Shown piece by piece: positions 35,727 through 46,558 of a DNA stretch of 64,000 nt. This DNA is from Hyphomicrobium album (GTDB lineage Bacteria > Pseudomonadota > Alphaproteobacteria > Rhizobiales > Hyphomicrobiaceae). The notes under the pieces are model-generated. The model did no database searches and was not told where the DNA came from. It saw only the letters and a program-made list of their open reading frames with translations. The stretch covers positions 1,302,001 through 1,366,000 of the forward strand of contig NZ_WMBQ01000001.1 of NCBI RefSeq assembly GCF_009708035.1, read 5' to 3'. The position numbers and the translations under genes were made by a program. The first letter of the stretch is position 1. Every line of letters starts with the position of its first letter.

Positions 35727-38540
35727 ATGTCCAACAACAACAAGATGCTTATCGATGCCACCCACCCGGAGGAAACCCGGGTCGTGGTCCTGCGCAACGG
35801 CCGCGTAGAGGAATTCGACTTCGAATCCGCCGCACGCAAGCTTCTGCGCGGCAACATCTATCTCGCCAAGGTGACGCGCGTTGAGCCGTCGCTGCAGGCT
35901 GCCTTCGTCGAGTACGGCGGCAACCGCCACGGCTTCCTCGCCTTCAACGAAATCCATCCCGACTACTACCAGATCCCCATGGCCGACCGCCAGGCTCTCC
36001 TCGATGAGGAGGCTGCGGCCGAGGCCGAGGAGGAAGCAGCCGTCGACGCCCATGCCGAGGCGCTTGCCCGCCGACGCGCGTCGTCCCCCTCCCCCGCCGA
36101 GGATGAGGAGACGATCGACGACATCGAGCCGCTCGAGGGCGGCAACCCGCCGCCGGAAGAGGGCGACGATGCCGAGGACGAGGGCGAGCAGCCCTCGCAC
36201 CGGACCATCGCCGAGGCCGTCCCCGCCGACGACACCGTGCACGAAGAGCCGGCCCAGAAGCGCGAGCAGAACTCGCTCGCCGCCAACGAGAATACTCTGG
36301 AGGCCGCTCCTGACGCGACCGACGGTGACGTCGCCCGCGCCACGGACGGGAACGGCGCCCCCGAGGTCGAGGCCAACGCCGCCCCGGTTGAGGTCGAGCG
36401 CGTCGAGCAGGTCGGCGCCGGCGATGCACTCGAGGAACTCCCCTCGCGTCCCCGCCGCCGTCCGCGCAGCTACAAGATCCAAGAGGTCATCAAGCGCCGC
36501 CAGGTGATCCTGGTTCAGGTCGTGAAGGAAGAGCGCGGCAACAAGGGCGCCGCCCTCACCACCTACCTGTCGCTCGCCGGCCGCTACACCGTGCTGATGC
36601 CCAACACCGCCCGCGGCGGCGGCATCTCGCGCAAGATCACCCAGCCTCAGGACCGCAAGCGCCTCAAGGCCATCGCCCAGGAGCTCGAGGTACCGGAGGG
36701 CATGGGGCTCATCATCCGCACCGCCGGAGCCGCCCGCACCAAGCAGGAGATCAAGCGCGACTTCGAATACCTCTTGCGCCTGTGGGAGAGCGTGCGCGAC
36801 CTGACGCTGCAGAGCCAGGCGCCGAGCCTCGTCTACGAGGAAGGCAACCTGATCAAGCGGTCGATCCGCGACCTCTATAACAAGGACGTCGACGAGGTCA
36901 TCGTCGCTGGCGGCGAAGCCCACCGGGAAGCCAAAGACTTCATGCGCATGCTCATGCCGAGCCATGCCAAGAACGTCACGCAGTACCAGGAGCCCGAACC
37001 GCTTTTCACGCGCTTCCAGATTGAGCGGCAGCTGAACGCGATGTTCAGCCCGTACGTGACGCTGCGCTCGGGCGGCTATCTGGTCATTAACCAGACGGAA
37101 GCGCTGGTCGCCATCGACGTCAACTCCGGCAAGGCGACGCGCGAGTTCTCTATCGAGGAGACGGCACACCACACCAACCTCGAGGCGGCCGACGAGATCG
37201 CCCGCCAGCTGAAGCTGCGCGACCTCGCCGGCCTCATCGTCATCGACTTCATCGACATGGAGGAGAAGCGCAACAACCGCGCGGTGGAACGCCGGTTGAA
37301 GGAAGCCCTGCGCTTCGATCGCGCCCGCATCCAGGTCGGGCGCATCAGCCACTTCGGCCTGCTCGAGATGTCGCGCCAGCGCCTGCGCACCGGCGTGCTC
37401 GAGGGCTCGACCTCGCAGTGCGCGCACTGCCAGGGCACCGGCATCATCCGCTCGACGGAATCGGTCGCGCTGGCGGTGCTGCGCGGACTGGAAGATGCCA
37501 TCATGGCCGGCGCCCGCGCGTCGCTCATCGCCACGACGACGCCGTCGGTGGCGCTCTACATCCTCAACAACAAGCGTCCCTTCATCAACGACATGGAGGC
37601 GCGCCTCGGCCTGCCGATCATGGTGACGGGCTCCGACAAGCTCGCCGGCGCCAACTTCACCATCGAGAAGGGTGCAGCTCCCGCGCAGCCGCAACGGCGC
37701 ATCGAGCGCAACGTCGTCAACATGGAGTCGGGCTTCGAAGGCGAAGGCGACGACGAGGGCGGCGAGTTCGAAGCACGCGAGCAGCCCCAGCAGGGCCGCG
37801 AGTCATCGGTTCGCGGCGATCGCCCTGAGCGCGGCGACCGTGACCAACCCCGCGCGCGTGGCGACGAGGAAGCCGGCTCACGCCGGCGTCGGCGTCGGCG
37901 CCGCGGCGGACGCGGACGCGATCGTGAGGAAGGCGGTGAGCGCTTCGCGGACGAGCCGCGCGGCAACGTCGAGGAGATCGCCGAGTTCGACGCCGAAAGT
38001 GGCGACGGCCACGAGCACAACGGGCACGAGCACAACGGCCACGATCACGGCGAGGAAGTCCAGGCGCGCGAGCCGCGCAGCGACGAGGAAGGCGGCGCGC
38101 GCGAGCGCGGTGGCCGCAGCCGTCGCCGCGGGCGCCGCGGAGGCCGTCGCGGTCGCGAGCGCGGCGAGCGCGGTGCCGAGGGGCAGCCCCAGAACGGCGG
38201 CGGCGACCAGCCCGAGTACCACGCGGCATCCGAAGACGGCGGCAGCGACGACATGAACGCTGGGCGCCACGAGGCGATTGCCGACTTCCCCAACCTCCCC
38301 GCGGACGGCAACGAGAATCTACCGGCCAAGGAAGTACGCCGAGAAAGCCGGGCGCCGGAAGCGGCTGCCCCGGAGACGCGTCGCGAACCTGCCCCCGAGC
38401 CCGTAGCAGCACCACCGCCCGCACCGCGCCGGCGCAGCGGCTCGAGCGAGCCGAAGCTGGAGCGGATCGTCGTCGGCGAGCAGGTGGCCGAGGAAACGGC
38501 GTCGTCACCCACTCGCAAGGGCTGGTGGCAGCGCAAGTAA
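35727..38540 (+). CDS. rne: Ribonuclease E
   Basis: 937 residues. The S1 domain (from about residue 35) is split by a Glu/Asp/Pro-rich insertion of about 150 residues (roughly 92-245), a feature of alphaproteobacterial RNase E. The DNase I-like catalytic part contains DVNSGKATRE and VIDFIDMEEKRNN, and the Zn-link is CAHCQGTG. The C-terminal half is disordered: an Arg-rich RNA-binding stretch, a HEHNGHEHNGHDH motif, another Arg/Gly-rich block and a basic end (WWQRK). Central endonuclease of mRNA decay and rRNA processing. AAGGA lies 9 nt before the ATG. Confidence 0.95.
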   Translation: MSNNNKMLIDATHPEETRVVVLRNGRVEEFDFESAARKLLRGNIYLAKVTRVEPSLQAAFVEYGGNRHGFLAFNEIHPDYYQIPMADRQALLDEEAAAEAEEEAAVDAHAEALARRRASSPSPAEDEETIDDIEPLEGGNPPPEEGDDAEDEGEQPSHRTIAEAVPADDTVHEEPAQKREQNSLAANENTLEAAPDATDGDVARATDGNGAPEVEANAAPVEVERVEQVGAGDALEELPSRPRRRPRSYKIQEVIKRRQVILVQVVKEERGNKGAALTTYLSLAGRYTVLMPNTARGGGISRKITQPQDRKRLKAIAQELEVPEGMGLIIRTAGAARTKQEIKRDFEYLLRLWESVRDLTLQSQAPSLVYEEGNLIKRSIRDLYNKDVDEVIVAGGEAHREAKDFMRMLMPSHAKNVTQYQEPEPLFTRFQIERQLNAMFSPYVTLRSGGYLVINQTEALVAIDVNSGKATREFSIEETAHHTNLEAADEIARQLKLRDLAGLIVIDFIDMEEKRNNRAVERRLKEALRFDRARIQVGRISHFGLLEMSRQRLRTGVLEGSTSQCAHCQGTGIIRSTESVALAVLRGLEDAIMAGARASLIATTTPSVALYILNNKRPFINDMEARLGLPIMVTGSDKLAGANFTIEKGAAPAQPQRRIERNVVNMESGFEGEGDDEGGEFEAREQPQQGRESSVRGDRPERGDRDQPRARGDEEAGSRRRRRRRRGGRGRDREEGGERFADEPRGNVEEIAEFDAESGDGHEHNGHEHNGHDHGEEVQAREPRSDEEGGARERGGRSRRRGRRGGRRGRERGERGAEGQPQNGGGDQPEYHAASEDGGSDDMNAGRHEAIADFPNLPADGNENLPAKEVRRESRAPEAAAPETRREPAPEPVAAPPPAPRRRSGSSEPKLERIVVGEQVAEETASSPTRKGWWQRK

Positions 38541-38558
38541 GCCACCGCCAAACGAATA

Positions 38559-38597
38559 AAGCGCAGGCCACCGGTTGGTGACCTGCGCTTTTCTTTT
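38559..38597 (+). terminator. Rho-independent terminator of rne
   Basis: 14-bp stem with one mismatch (38559-38572 with 38577-38590), 4-nt loop, followed by TTCTTTT. It starts 18 nt after the rne stop codon. Confidence 0.85.
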
Positions 38598-38615
38598 GTC
38601 GGTTAGCGATCCCGA

Positions 38616-39224
38616 TTAGTCGCGGCCGAAACCATGACCGTGACGACCGCCGCCCATCGCCCAGCGCGAGCCGCGCTGACCCTTACCGTCCTGACCGAAG
38701 TGGTTCAGCACGCGGCCGGCAACGGCCTTCTGGTCCTCGCTGAAGGTGGCGTACAGGGGCTTCAAAACCTCAGCGAACTCTTTGGCCTTGGCGGCGCGGG
38801 CGTTCAGCCGCTCGGCCTGCTTGGTCAGGCGCTCGCTGCGCTTCTCGATGCGCTCCGGCAGCGCCAGCTGCTCGCCCTTCTTGCCGTCATCGCCTTGGGC
38901 TTTCTTCTCCGCGCGACGCTCCTCGCGCTTCGCTTGCCAGGCCTCGCGGCGCTTGCTGCGCTCCTCGTAGTTGGCGCGGATCTTTTCCTCGACCGGCACC
39001 CACAGCTTCTCCTGATCGGGTGAAAGTTTGAGTGCCGCCTTGGCCATGGCGATGCGGCCATCCTGCAGGCGGGCCTGCGTCTCGGGGGACGGCCCGCGGC
39101 GACCGCCGTCGGTCTTCTCGACGGCCGGCTGGTCGGCGGGGGTCGCCTGCTGTGCCAGCACGATGGTGGCGGGGATCGTCGCGGCCATCAGGGCGACGGC
39201 GAGCGCACGTGACAGATTGTTCAT
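38616..39224 (-). CDS. Secreted Spy/CpxP-like LTxxQ-type protein
   Basis: 202 residues from ATG 39224 (AGGAG about 8 nt upstream). A signal peptide ends near VLA-Q. The rest is highly charged and helical: KLSPDQEKLWVPVEEKIRA and LYATFSEDQKAVAGRVLNH are two LTxxQ-like motifs, with a Lys/Arg/Glu-rich middle and a Gly/His-rich end (GGGRHGHGFGRD) that could bind metal. Probably a periplasmic chaperone or metal-response protein, by family resemblance. Confidence 0.75.
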   Translation of the reverse strand: MNNLSRALAVALMAATIPATIVLAQQATPADQPAVEKTDGGRRGPSPETQARLQDGRIAMAKAALKLSPDQEKLWVPVEEKIRANYEERSKRREAWQAKREERRAEKKAQGDDGKKGEQLALPERIEKRSERLTKQAERLNARAAKAKEFAEVLKPLYATFSEDQKAVAGRVLNHFGQDGKGQRGSRWAMGGGRHGHGFGRD

Positions 39225-39341
39225 AGGGGCTACTCCTGATCCGTTTCGGCAGCCGCGCTTGGCTTTGCGCCGCTGTTGGGCAAAGGAACGGGGGGCGCCG
39301 CGGTGTTCCGTCGGCACGGTCGACAATGGGTAAGGGAAGGG

Positions 39342-40556
39342 TTACCGGCGGCGCTGCGCCCAGGCGATCAACCGGCGCGCTGCCTCGGCCATGTCGGCGT
39401 TCGTCCCCGCATAGGAGAAGCGCAGGAAGCGGTTGCCGCGCTCGGCGTCGAAATCGATGCCGGGGGTAACCGCCACGCCGGCATCGACCAGCAGCGTGCC
39501 CGCGAGCGCCGCAGCGTCTTCGGTGATGTCGCTCACATCGCAGTAAAGGTAGAAGGCGCCGTCCGCCGGCGCGAAATTGGCAAAGCCCGCCTTCGGCAAT
39601 TCCTCGAGCAGCAGCGCCCGGTTGGCGGCATAGGCGCTACGGTTCGCCTCGAGCTCGTCGCCGGCACCGAACGCACCCAGCGCCGCCGCTTGCGCAATCG
39701 CTGGCGGCGAGATGTAGAGGTTCTGCGCAAGGCGTTCGATCGGGCGCATCAGGTCCTGCGGCACGACCATCCAGCCGATGCGCCAGCCGGTCATCGAGAA
39801 ATATTTCGAAAAGCTGTTGATCACGATGGCATCCTCGCCATGCGCGAGCGCCGTCGCCGCGGCGTGGCCGTACGTTAGGCCGTGATAAATCTCATCGGAG
39901 ATGAGCCGCACCCCGTGCGCGCGGCAGGCGGCAGTCAGCTCCTGCAAGCGCTCGGGCGAAATCATGCTGCCCGTCGGATTGGCCGGACTGGCGATGAGCA
40001 GCCCCTTGATCCCATCGCGGCGCGCCGCGCGCGCTACGTCCTCCGCGGTCGGCATCCACTCCGTCGCCGGTCCTGTCTCGATCAGAACCGAGCGCTGGCC
40101 GAGCGCGCTCAGGATGTGGCGGTAGCAAGGATAGCCAGGGGACGGGAGCGCCACCGCCTCGCCGACGTCGAACAGCGCGAGGAACGCGAGCACGAAAGCC
40201 GCCGACGAGCCGGCTGTGACGGCGATGCGTTCGGGCTCGACGCGCACGCCGTACCAATCGAGGTAGTGACGGGCGATGCGCAGGCGCAGCGCGTCGTTGC
40301 CAAGCGCCATCGTGTAACCGAGCGTATCGCTTTCGAGCGCCCGCATCGCCGCCGCGCGCGCCGCTTTCGGCGCCGGCGTTCCCGGCTGCCCGACCTCCAT
40401 GTGGATGATGCTGCGCCCGGCATTCTCGGCCGCCAGCGCTGCGCGCATCACGTCCATGACGATGAAGCTCGGGATGGCGCTGCGTGACGACGCCGGCACG
40501 CTTGGCGCGATCACCGCCGCTGCCGCCGCCAGCCGTTCTGTCGTCGTTTCCGCCAT
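39342..40556 (-). CDS. PLP-dependent class I aminotransferase
   Basis: 404 residues from ATG 40556. ASPANPTGSMIS, SDEIYHGLTYG and SFSKYFSMTGWRIGW (PLP-binding Lys) mark a fold-type I aminotransferase close to aspartate/aromatic aminotransferases. Amino-acid specificity cannot be read from the sequence. Stand-alone gene, divergent from the M48 protease gene. Confidence 0.9.
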   Translation of the reverse strand: MAETTTERLAAAAAVIAPSVPASSRSAIPSFIVMDVMRAALAAENAGRSIIHMEVGQPGTPAPKAARAAAMRALESDTLGYTMALGNDALRLRIARHYLDWYGVRVEPERIAVTAGSSAAFVLAFLALFDVGEAVALPSPGYPCYRHILSALGQRSVLIETGPATEWMPTAEDVARAARRDGIKGLLIASPANPTGSMISPERLQELTAACRAHGVRLISDEIYHGLTYGHAAATALAHGEDAIVINSFSKYFSMTGWRIGWMVVPQDLMRPIERLAQNLYISPPAIAQAAALGAFGAGDELEANRSAYAANRALLLEELPKAGFANFAPADGAFYLYCDVSDITEDAAALAGTLLVDAGVAVTPGIDFDAERGNRFLRFSYAGTNADMAEAARRLIAWAQRRR

Positions 40557-40766
40557 CGGCCTTCCATTACATCTGTGCAAGGATCGGGAGTAGCTCCGTC
40601 GCCGCCCCAATCTTGCCTGCCGCATTCGCTATTATACGGCTGCGCAACGTGAAAATTACACGTCGCAACCCGGCTTATAGGCCCGCAGCCCCGCGCCATC
40701 CAGGCTTGCGTTGACGCCGGACAGACCCCTAACTAGGGTCCACCTAACCACTGGAAATCCCTTGTA

Positions 40767-42176
40767 GTGAGCAAGGTCCCACTGCCGATGTCGATGCCGT
40801 CACTTGCGAAGAGGACGTGGCCGAAAGTCGCCGCACTCGGCAGCCTTATCGCCACAGCAACGATCGGCATGACAGTCCCCGCAGTGGCCCAGGGACTGCC
40901 GCTCATCCGCGACAGCGAAATCGAGGGCGTCCTCAGCGATTACGCCAAGCCGCTGTTCAAAGCGGCCGGTCTCGGCTCGGGCCGCATCAAGATGCGCATC
41001 GTGCAGAATGACGCGTTCAACGCCTTCGTGCTCGACGGCAAGAACGTGTTCGTCCACACCGGCACCCTCATGCAGGCGAACACGCCCAACGAGGTGATCG
41101 GCGTCATCGCTCACGAAACGGGCCATATCACCGGCGGCCACATGGCGGCGCTGCGTGCGCGCATCGCCAAAGACCAGACGCGCGCCTTGCTTGCGCAGAT
41201 CCTCGGCATCGGCCTCATGGTTGCAGGCGGCGTTTCCGGCTCGGACGGCCTCGGCGGCGCCGGCCAGGGCGTGATGTTCGGCGGCGGCGAGGTCATCATG
41301 CGCTCGCTGCTCGCCGAGCGGCGGCAGCAGGAATCGGCTGCCGACCAGGCGGGCCTGACGTTCCTCAACGCCACCAAGCAATCCGGCCGCGGCATGCTGG
41401 CGACGTTCGAGCGCTTCGCCGCGCAGGAATACATCTCGGACGCGCAGAAGGAAGCTTTCGCCCGGAGCCATCCGCTCTCGCTGGACCGCCTTGCGCGCCT
41501 GCGCACGCTCGTGGAAACGAGCCCTTACTACGCGGTCAAGGATGGTCCCGAGCTGCAGCTGCGCCATGACCTGATGCGCGCCAAGCTGTCGGGCTACCTC
41601 GAAAAACCCGACGTCGTGTACAACCGCTACCCGGAAACCGACCAGACGCTCCCCGCACGCTATGCGCGGGCACTGGCGAGCTTTTTCCGCGGCGGTCCGG
41701 GCGCGCTCGAGACGGCGCTGGCGCAAACGGACGCCCTCATCGCCTCGCGCCCGAGCTATCCCTACTTCTGGGAGGCAAAGGGTGACCTGTTGATGCGTGC
41801 CGGGCGAACGCGCGAGGCGATCCCTGCCCTGCGCCAGGCCTTGAAGCTCGACCCGAACTCGAGCCTTATCCAAGTTCAGCTCGCCGGCGCCCTGCAGGAG
41901 GACCAAGGCGAGGCCGCGGTAACCGAGTCCGTCGGCCTTCTGCGCAAATCGTTGATTGACGACGAGAATTCCAGAGCCTATCGGCTCCTGGCCAATAGCT
42001 ACTATAAGCAGGGGAAACGACCCGAGGCCGATGCGATGATCGCGCAGGCCTACTTCATCGAAGGCGACCTGAAACAAGCGCAGCTCTTCGCCAAGCGCGC
42101 GCAGTTGAAACTGCGCTCAGGCACGCCCGAATGGCTCAAGAACGACGACATCGTCAACTACAAACCGCAGACCTGA
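40767..42176 (+). CDS. Periplasmic M48 metalloprotease with TPR repeats (BepA-like)
   Basis: 469 residues. A signal peptide ends near AVA-Q. The zinc motif HETGH is at 116-120 with a third ligand candidate in QQESAADQAGL. The C-terminal part holds TPR helices (ARALASFFRGG, GRTREAIPALRQALKLDPNS). BepA/YfgC proteins degrade misassembled outer-membrane proteins and chaperone LptD. The start GTG 40767 is uncertain; ATG 40788 or 40794 would also keep the signal peptide. Confidence 0.9.
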   Translation: MSKVPLPMSMPSLAKRTWPKVAALGSLIATATIGMTVPAVAQGLPLIRDSEIEGVLSDYAKPLFKAAGLGSGRIKMRIVQNDAFNAFVLDGKNVFVHTGTLMQANTPNEVIGVIAHETGHITGGHMAALRARIAKDQTRALLAQILGIGLMVAGGVSGSDGLGGAGQGVMFGGGEVIMRSLLAERRQQESAADQAGLTFLNATKQSGRGMLATFERFAAQEYISDAQKEAFARSHPLSLDRLARLRTLVETSPYYAVKDGPELQLRHDLMRAKLSGYLEKPDVVYNRYPETDQTLPARYARALASFFRGGPGALETALAQTDALIASRPSYPYFWEAKGDLLMRAGRTREAIPALRQALKLDPNSSLIQVQLAGALQEDQGEAAVTESVGLLRKSLIDDENSRAYRLLANSYYKQGKRPEADAMIAQAYFIEGDLKQAQLFAKRAQLKLRSGTPEWLKNDDIVNYKPQT

Positions 42177-42226
42177 TCGCCGCCCGCCCAAGCCGCGCTG
42201 CAGCGACACGATCGAGAGGCCACCGC

Positions 42227-43135
42227 ATGTCCGTTAATCCCCGTCCCCCGCTTCTGCACGTGCTTTCCGAGCAGCGCGCCGTGTGGCTCGTCATCCCCGC
42301 CATCGCACTTCTCGCCGGCCTCGTATATCTCGGCCAAGGCGCGGTGACCGGCCCCACGACCAAGCCGGGCGAGCCCGATGTCGCCGCCGCCGCGGCCGCT
42401 ACCGCCGTTGCCGCATCCGCGACCCCAGCTCCGCCGCCCGCGGCTACCGACTTCTCCGGTGCGCAGCGCAAAGAGATCGAGAAGATCGTCAAGAACTACC
42501 TGATCACCAATCCGGAGATCTTCCTTGAGGCGCAGACCGCGCTCGAGGCGAAGATGGAGAAGGAGCAGGCCGAGAAGCTCAAGGTCGCCATCGCCGAGAA
42601 CGCGAAGGAGATCTACCGCGATCCGCAAGCCGACCTCGCCGGCAATCCCAACGGCGACATCACCGTCGTCGAGTTCTTCGATTACAACTGCGGCTACTGC
42701 AAGCGCGGCCTGCACGACGTGATTAAGCTCGTCGAGTCGGATCCCAACGTGCGCGTCGTGTTCAAGGAGCTGCCGATCCTGTCGAAGGGCTCGGAAGAGG
42801 CCTCGCGTGTCGCCATCGCCTCCGGCAAGCAGGGCAAGTATTGGGAGGTGCACAAGGCCATGCTCGAGGCCAAGGGCGTGATGAACGAGGCGAACGCACT
42901 GGCGATCGCGACCAAGCTCGGCCTCGATATCGACAAGCTGAAGAAGGACATGGCGTCGCCCGAGGTCGAGGCCGAGATCAAGAAGTCCGAGGCCCTTGCC
43001 AAAAAAATGGGCGTCAACGGCACGCCGCACTTCCTGGTCGGCGACCGGGCCGTTCCCGGCGCACCGGAGGATCTCTACGACCAGCTGGGGAAGCACGTGA
43101 CGGAGCTGCGCAAATCCGGTTGCTCCTACTGCTGA
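42227..43135 (+). CDS. Com1/ScsC-like thiol-disulfide protein (DsbA fold)
   Basis: 302 residues from ATG 42227 (GAGG 8 nt upstream). An N-terminal transmembrane anchor (about 18-38), an Ala/Pro linker, then a helical stalk (KEIEKIVKNYLITNPEIFLE...) and a thioredoxin domain with FFDYNCGYCKRG (Cys155, Cys158) and the cis-Pro loop VNGTPHF. The protein ends in GCSYC, an extra Cys pair. The stalk is like that which trimerises ScsC isomerases. Likely periplasmic disulfide isomerase or oxidase. It follows the BepA-like gene by 50 nt. Confidence 0.87.
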   Translation: MSVNPRPPLLHVLSEQRAVWLVIPAIALLAGLVYLGQGAVTGPTTKPGEPDVAAAAAATAVAASATPAPPPAATDFSGAQRKEIEKIVKNYLITNPEIFLEAQTALEAKMEKEQAEKLKVAIAENAKEIYRDPQADLAGNPNGDITVVEFFDYNCGYCKRGLHDVIKLVESDPNVRVVFKELPILSKGSEEASRVAIASGKQGKYWEVHKAMLEAKGVMNEANALAIATKLGLDIDKLKKDMASPEVEAEIKKSEALAKKMGVNGTPHFLVGDRAVPGAPEDLYDQLGKHVTELRKSGCSYC

Positions 43136-43309
43136 TCTATTCCTGACGTCGTCGCCCGGCGCCGAATTGCGCCGCCGGGCGAGGCTCTTAAGCTTCTCCC
43201 GGTGCGGCGCCGCGGGCGCCCTTCCGCGGCTTGCGGAAAGCTGGTAGATGGGGGGCCGTCGCCTGCGGACCGACCCCAGGCGGCACCGATCCCCCGCAGC
43301 AAGGACCTC

Positions 43310-43750
43310 ATGGCCAAGCCGATCTACGTCCTCAATGGACCCAACCTCAACATGCTGGGACTGCGCGAGCCCGCCATCTACGGGTCGGATTCGCTCGACG
43401 ACGTGCGCAAGAAGGCCGAGGCACGCGCCAAGGCGTTGGGCCTGACCATAGATTTCCGTCAGTCCAACATCGAAGGCGAGCTCGTCACCTGGGTGCAGGA
43501 GGCGCGCGACAAGGCGGCCGCCATCATTCTCAACGCCGGGGCCTATTCACACTCCTCGATCGCGCTGCTCGACGCCATGCAGGCCGCCGAGCTTCCGGTC
43601 ATCGAGGTGCATCTGTCGAACATCTTTCGCCGCGAGCCGTATCGGCAGCACTCCTACATCTCGCATGGTGCGAAGGGCGTGATTTGCGGTCTCGGCGCCA
43701 AGGGCTACGAGCTGGCGCTCGAAGCTCTGGCCGATTTGCTTGCGGCCTAG
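43310..43750 (+). CDS. aroQ: Type II 3-dehydroquinate dehydratase AroQ
   Basis: 146 residues from ATG 43310 (AAGGA just upstream). VLNGPNLNMLGLREPAIYG, the catalytic Tyr in that loop, NAGAYSHSS and VHLSNIFRREPYRQHS are diagnostic. Third step of the shikimate pathway. The last codon and stop lie inside palindromic element C (CTAG). accB and accC follow, the common alphaproteobacterial order. Confidence 0.95.
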   Translation: MAKPIYVLNGPNLNMLGLREPAIYGSDSLDDVRKKAEARAKALGLTIDFRQSNIEGELVTWVQEARDKAAAIILNAGAYSHSSIALLDAMQAAELPVIEVHLSNIFRREPYRQHSYISHGAKGVICGLGAKGYELALEALADLLAA

Positions 43751-43822
43751 TGTGATGATCGAGAAATTCGCAATCATGAACGGCCAGGTAGCGAGCGAAT
43801 TTCTCGATCTGAATCACACTAG
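43747..43822. repeat. Palindromic repeat element C
   Basis: Left arm CTAGTGTGATGATCGAGAAA plus TTCGC (43747-43771); right arm GCGAATTTCTCGATCTGAAT plus CACACTAG (43795-43822). The left end provides the TAG stop codon of aroQ (43748-43750). Same family as elements A, B and D. Confidence 0.85.
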
Positions 43823-43835
43823 CAAGTCTATATTT

Positions 43836-43913
43836 CTAGTGTCCCTTATCATTCCGAAGTTCGCTCCCGATCCCAGCAGCGAACTCTGGCGAACTTCCGA
43901 ATGGGGACACTAG
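43836..43913. repeat. Palindromic repeat element D
   Basis: Left arm begins CTAGTGTCCCTTATC and ends CGAAGTTCGC (43836-43864); right arm begins GCGAACTTCCGAAT and ends GGGGACACTAG (43889-43913). It shares the CTAGTGTCC end with element A. It lies directly before the accB translation region. Confidence 0.8.
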
Positions 43914-43971
43914 CGTCGTGGCTAAGGGTAACGGGCGGAAGTCAAAGCCGCACAAGAAGGAAAAGCGAAGC

Positions 43972-44436
43972 ATGACGGCCAAGGATCAGGGCGACAACTC
44001 GGGCGACGAGCAGCGATTGATCCGGCAGCTCGCCGAGCTTCTCAACGATACCGGTCTGAGCGAGATCGAGATCGAGAAGAGCGGGCTCAAGGTGCGCGTG
44101 GCGCGGACGCTCAACGTGCAGTCGACGTTCGCCGCGCCGCCGGCCGTCGCCGGCGCTCCGGCCGCCGCTGCTCCCGCCGCCAAGTCCGATCCCGCCAAGC
44201 ACCCCGGCGCCGTCAAGTCGCCGATGGTCGGCACCGCCTACCGCTCTCCCGAGCCCGGCGCCCCCACCTTCATCGAAGTCGGCTCGCAGGTGACGCAGGG
44301 CGACACGCTCTTCATCATCGAAGCCATGAAGACCATGAACCAGATCCCGGCTCCCCACTCGGGCAAGGTGACGGCGATCCTCATCGAGAACGGTCAGCCG
44401 GTCGAGTTCGGCGAGCCGCTCGTCATCATCGAATAA
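43972..44436 (+). CDS. accB: Acetyl-CoA carboxylase biotin carboxyl carrier protein
   Basis: 154 residues from ATG 43972. The N-terminal helix ([20 protein letters not shown]) is followed by an Ala/Pro linker and the biotinyl domain with EAMKTMN; the biotinylated Lys is residue 120. A GTG at 43918 would add 18 basic residues unlike the family, and so is not used, though it follows GGGGAC in element D. Supplies carboxybiotin for malonyl-CoA synthesis. Confidence 0.93.
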   Translation: MTAKDQGDNSGDEQRLIRQLAELLNDTGLSEIEIEKSGLKVRVARTLNVQSTFAAPPAVAGAPAAAAPAAKSDPAKHPGAVKSPMVGTAYRSPEPGAPTFIEVGSQVTQGDTLFIIEAMKTMNQIPAPHSGKVTAILIENGQPVEFGEPLVIIE

Positions 44437-44442
44437 GAGCGA

Positions 44443-45783
<1,341 letters not shown>

Positions 45784-45877
45784 TTTGGTCGCCGACACAG
45801 GTGATTGACGAGTGCCAGAAATGTTTTCACGCTAGGCTCGGTCACTAGGAATGGGTGGCCCTTAGCCGTCGGACCAT

Positions 45878-46558
45878 ATGGCTTCGCGCGACGACATCGT
45901 CATCGAGATCACGCCGCAGGTGCTGCTGAAGGCGTATACCTGCGGCATCTTCCCTATGGCGGAGAGCGCCGACGACCCGGCCCTCTATTGGATCGAGCCA
46001 CAGCACCGCGGCATCCTTCCGCTCGATGCGGTGCATATACCGCGCCGCCTGGCCCGCACGCTCCGCACCTCGCCCCTTGCCGTTAAAATCGACACCGACA
46101 TCGAGGGCGTCATCGAAGGCTGCGCCGCCTCGCGCCCCGGGCGCCGCTCCACGTGGATCAACGAGCGCATCCGTGGCCTCTATCGCGATCTGTTCAGGCT
46201 CGGGCACTGCCACACTGTCGAGGTGTGGGACGGCAACCGGTTGGTCGGCGGGCTCTATGGCGTCGCCCTCAACGGCGCCTTCTTCGGCGAGAGCATGTTC
46301 TCCTACGAACGCGATGCCTCGAAGATCGCGCTCGTGTACCTCGCCGCGCGGCTCGCACACGGCGGCTTCCGGCTGCTCGACACGCAGTTCGTCACCGATC
46401 ACCTGCGCCAGTTCGGCACCGTCGAGCTGAACCGCGAGGAGTTCCACCGGCTCTTGGAGAAGGCGCTCGACGTCGAGGCCGACTTCCACGCCCTGCCCCT
46501 GGATGCGAGCCCCGATCAGGTGCTGGCGGTTCTCGAAGCCAACGCCGCGGCGCCCTGA
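45878..46558 (+). CDS. aat: Leucyl/phenylalanyl-tRNA-protein transferase
   Basis: 226 residues. [45 protein letters not shown] and [15 protein letters not shown] are family motifs; Asp and Gln of D-T-Q match the catalytic pair of E. coli Aat. It adds Leu or Phe to N-terminal Lys/Arg, creating N-degrons for ClpS/ClpAP. A second, diverged relative is encoded at 58757. Weak Shine-Dalgarno. Confidence 0.95.
   Translation: MASRDDIVIEITPQVLLKAYTCGIFPMAESADDPALYWIEPQHRGILPLDAVHIPRRLARTLRTSPLAVKIDTDIEGVIEGCAASRPGRRSTWINERIRGLYRDLFRLGHCHTVEVWDGNRLVGGLYGVALNGAFFGESMFSYERDASKIALVYLAARLAHGGFRLLDTQFVTDHLRQFGTVELNREEFHRLLEKALDVEADFHALPLDASPDQVLAVLEANAAAP

Noticed and set aside
35718-37694. Open frame of 658 codons on the minus strand
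   Set aside because: Antisense to the RNase E gene; no domain motif, and the Gly/Ala/Asp/Arg bias mirrors the sense codons.
43152-43182. Hairpin TCGCCCGGC/GCCGGGCGA after the Com1-like gene as terminator
   Set aside because: The 9-bp stem has a 13-nt loop and no T tract follows on either strand, so it is not a convincing intrinsic terminator.
43918-43971. GTG at 43918 as accB start
   Set aside because: It would add 18 Lys/Arg-rich residues not found in the family; the ATG at 43972 gives the usual N-terminal helix directly.
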